Assembly: GCF_002979415.1 (NCBI RefSeq)
Contig: NZ_PCOT01000013.1
Coordinates: 32,226 to 96,225 of the forward strand
Direction of reading: 5' to 3'
DNA from: Microbacterium sp. MYb72
Lineage (GTDB): Bacteria > Actinomycetota > Actinomycetes > Actinomycetales > Microbacteriaceae
Length of the DNA: 64,000 nt
The notes beneath the pieces are model-generated. The model had not been told where the DNA came from. It saw only the letters and a list, made by a program, of their open reading frames with translations, and made no database searches. Below are positions 63,593 to 64,000 of this stretch, in pieces. Positions within the stretch are counted from its first letter, which is position 1. Every line of letters begins with the position of its first letter. Made by a program: the position numbers and the translations under genes.

Positions 63593-64000
63593 GCGCGGCC
63601 TCCCGCTGCAGACGTGGGATCGAGGGCATCACGCAGGCCGTCGGCGACGAGCGCCATCGACACGGTGAGAAGGGTGAGGGCCGCGGCGGGGAAGTAGAAC
63701 AGCCAGGGCGCGGTCGTGAGGCTGCTGGAGCCGGTGCCGATGAGCGCGCCCAGCGAGACATCGGGGATCTTGACGCCGAAGCCGAGGAAGGACAGACCCG
63801 TCTCGGTGACGACGGCGTTGACAACACCGAGGGTGAAGTTGATCACCAGGAGGGATCCGATGTTCGGCAGCAGGTGGCGGAGGACGATCCTCATGCCGCC
63901 GACGCCCATGTAGCGGGCGGCGCTGACGTACTCGCGTTCACGCAGGGAGAGCGCCATGGTCCAGATCACCCTGGCGGGGAAGTACCAGCCGATCACGAAG
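63589..64000 (-). CDS. ABC transporter permease (OppC type), partial
   Basis: The C-terminal 136 residues of a DppC/OppC-type permease; the start lies beyond the window. Visible are the EAA loop LREREYVSAARYMGVGGMRIVLRHLLPN, membrane helices, and TETGLSFLGFGVKIPDVSLGALIGTG, then a final helix and VADGLRDALDP. It is upstream of and coupled to the double ATPase, so the operon order is permease(s)-ATPase-binding protein. Confidence 0.92.
   Translation of the reverse strand, partial: FVIGWYFPARVIWTMALSLREREYVSAARYMGVGGMRIVLRHLLPNIGSLLVINFTLGVVNAVVTETGLSFLGFGVKIPDVSLGALIGTGSSSLTTAPWLFYFPAAALTLLTVSMALVADGLRDALDPTSAAGGRA

Overview
The window is 64 kb of high-GC, gene-dense chromosome from an actinobacterium, most likely Microbacterium or a close relative in the family Microbacteriaceae. 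Three things point there. The housekeeping gene order is actinobacterial: clpP1-clpP2 ... clpX, (ileS)-folC-DUF4233-ndk-rne-rplU-rpmA-obg-proB-proA ... nadD-rsfS ... comEA-comEC-holA-rpsT. The ileS leader is an actinobacterial-type T-box that lacks a terminator. Many promoters place a TANNNT -10 box exactly 6 nt before the start codon, as in leaderless transcripts. I see no phage, transposon, CRISPR array or clearly foreign segment.

Layout. 1-6770: end of clpP1, clpP2, then a deoxyribose operon (SorC-family regulator, deoC, an aldehyde dehydrogenase and a non-catalytic aldehyde dehydrogenase-like partner), then clpX. 6825-13473: GyrI-like protein, M3 dipeptidyl carboxypeptidase and LysR regulator on the minus strand; divergent tdh-kbl threonine catabolism; an ArsR-type regulator with a striking symmetric operator and a coupled 72-aa protein. 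13589-16398: valS with a coupled 71-aa protein, minus strand. 16563-21475: complete peptide-type ABC importer operon. 21460-22110: pentapeptide-like protein, minus strand. 22187-27912: T-box, ileS, folC, DUF4233, ndk. 27987-39648: VKOR (minus), rne, DUF4031 (minus), rplU, rpmA, obg, proB, proA, a small membrane protein, nadD, an acidic anchored protein, rsfS, an SDR and a small protein. 39693-39765: tRNA-Ala(GGC), minus strand. 39873-48539: accessory and metabolic genes (GNAT, flavoprotein, two membrane proteins, NAD(P)-binding protein, GH3 enzyme, putative DNA glycosylase, App1-like protein, DedA protein, pabB). 48575-56221: leuS, comEA, comEC, holA, histidine phosphatase, rpsT (minus). 56448-59730: GH1 beta-glycosidase with an MFS transporter, then an alpha/beta hydrolase. 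59819-64000: a second peptide-type ABC importer on the minus strand, cut by the window end.

How the parts work together. The deo operon takes deoxyribose phosphate to acetaldehyde and glyceraldehyde-3-phosphate and then oxidises an aldehyde. tdh-kbl turns threonine into glycine and acetyl-CoA. The rplU-rpmA-obg-proBA block joins ribosome maturation with proline synthesis. The GH1-MFS pair looks like uptake and hydrolysis of a disaccharide or glycoside.

The most unusual signals are in the DNA rather than in gene content: about 16 promoters with the same 6-nt leaderless geometry; four cases where the upstream stop codon lies inside the next gene's -10 box; two divergent promoters whose -10 boxes each sit at the other's -35 position; a 48-bp nested operator ending at the regulator's start codon; and an apparent excess of GGATGC/GCATCC across coding regions. 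No gap between genes exceeds about 300 bases; the larger gaps are described as regulatory features.
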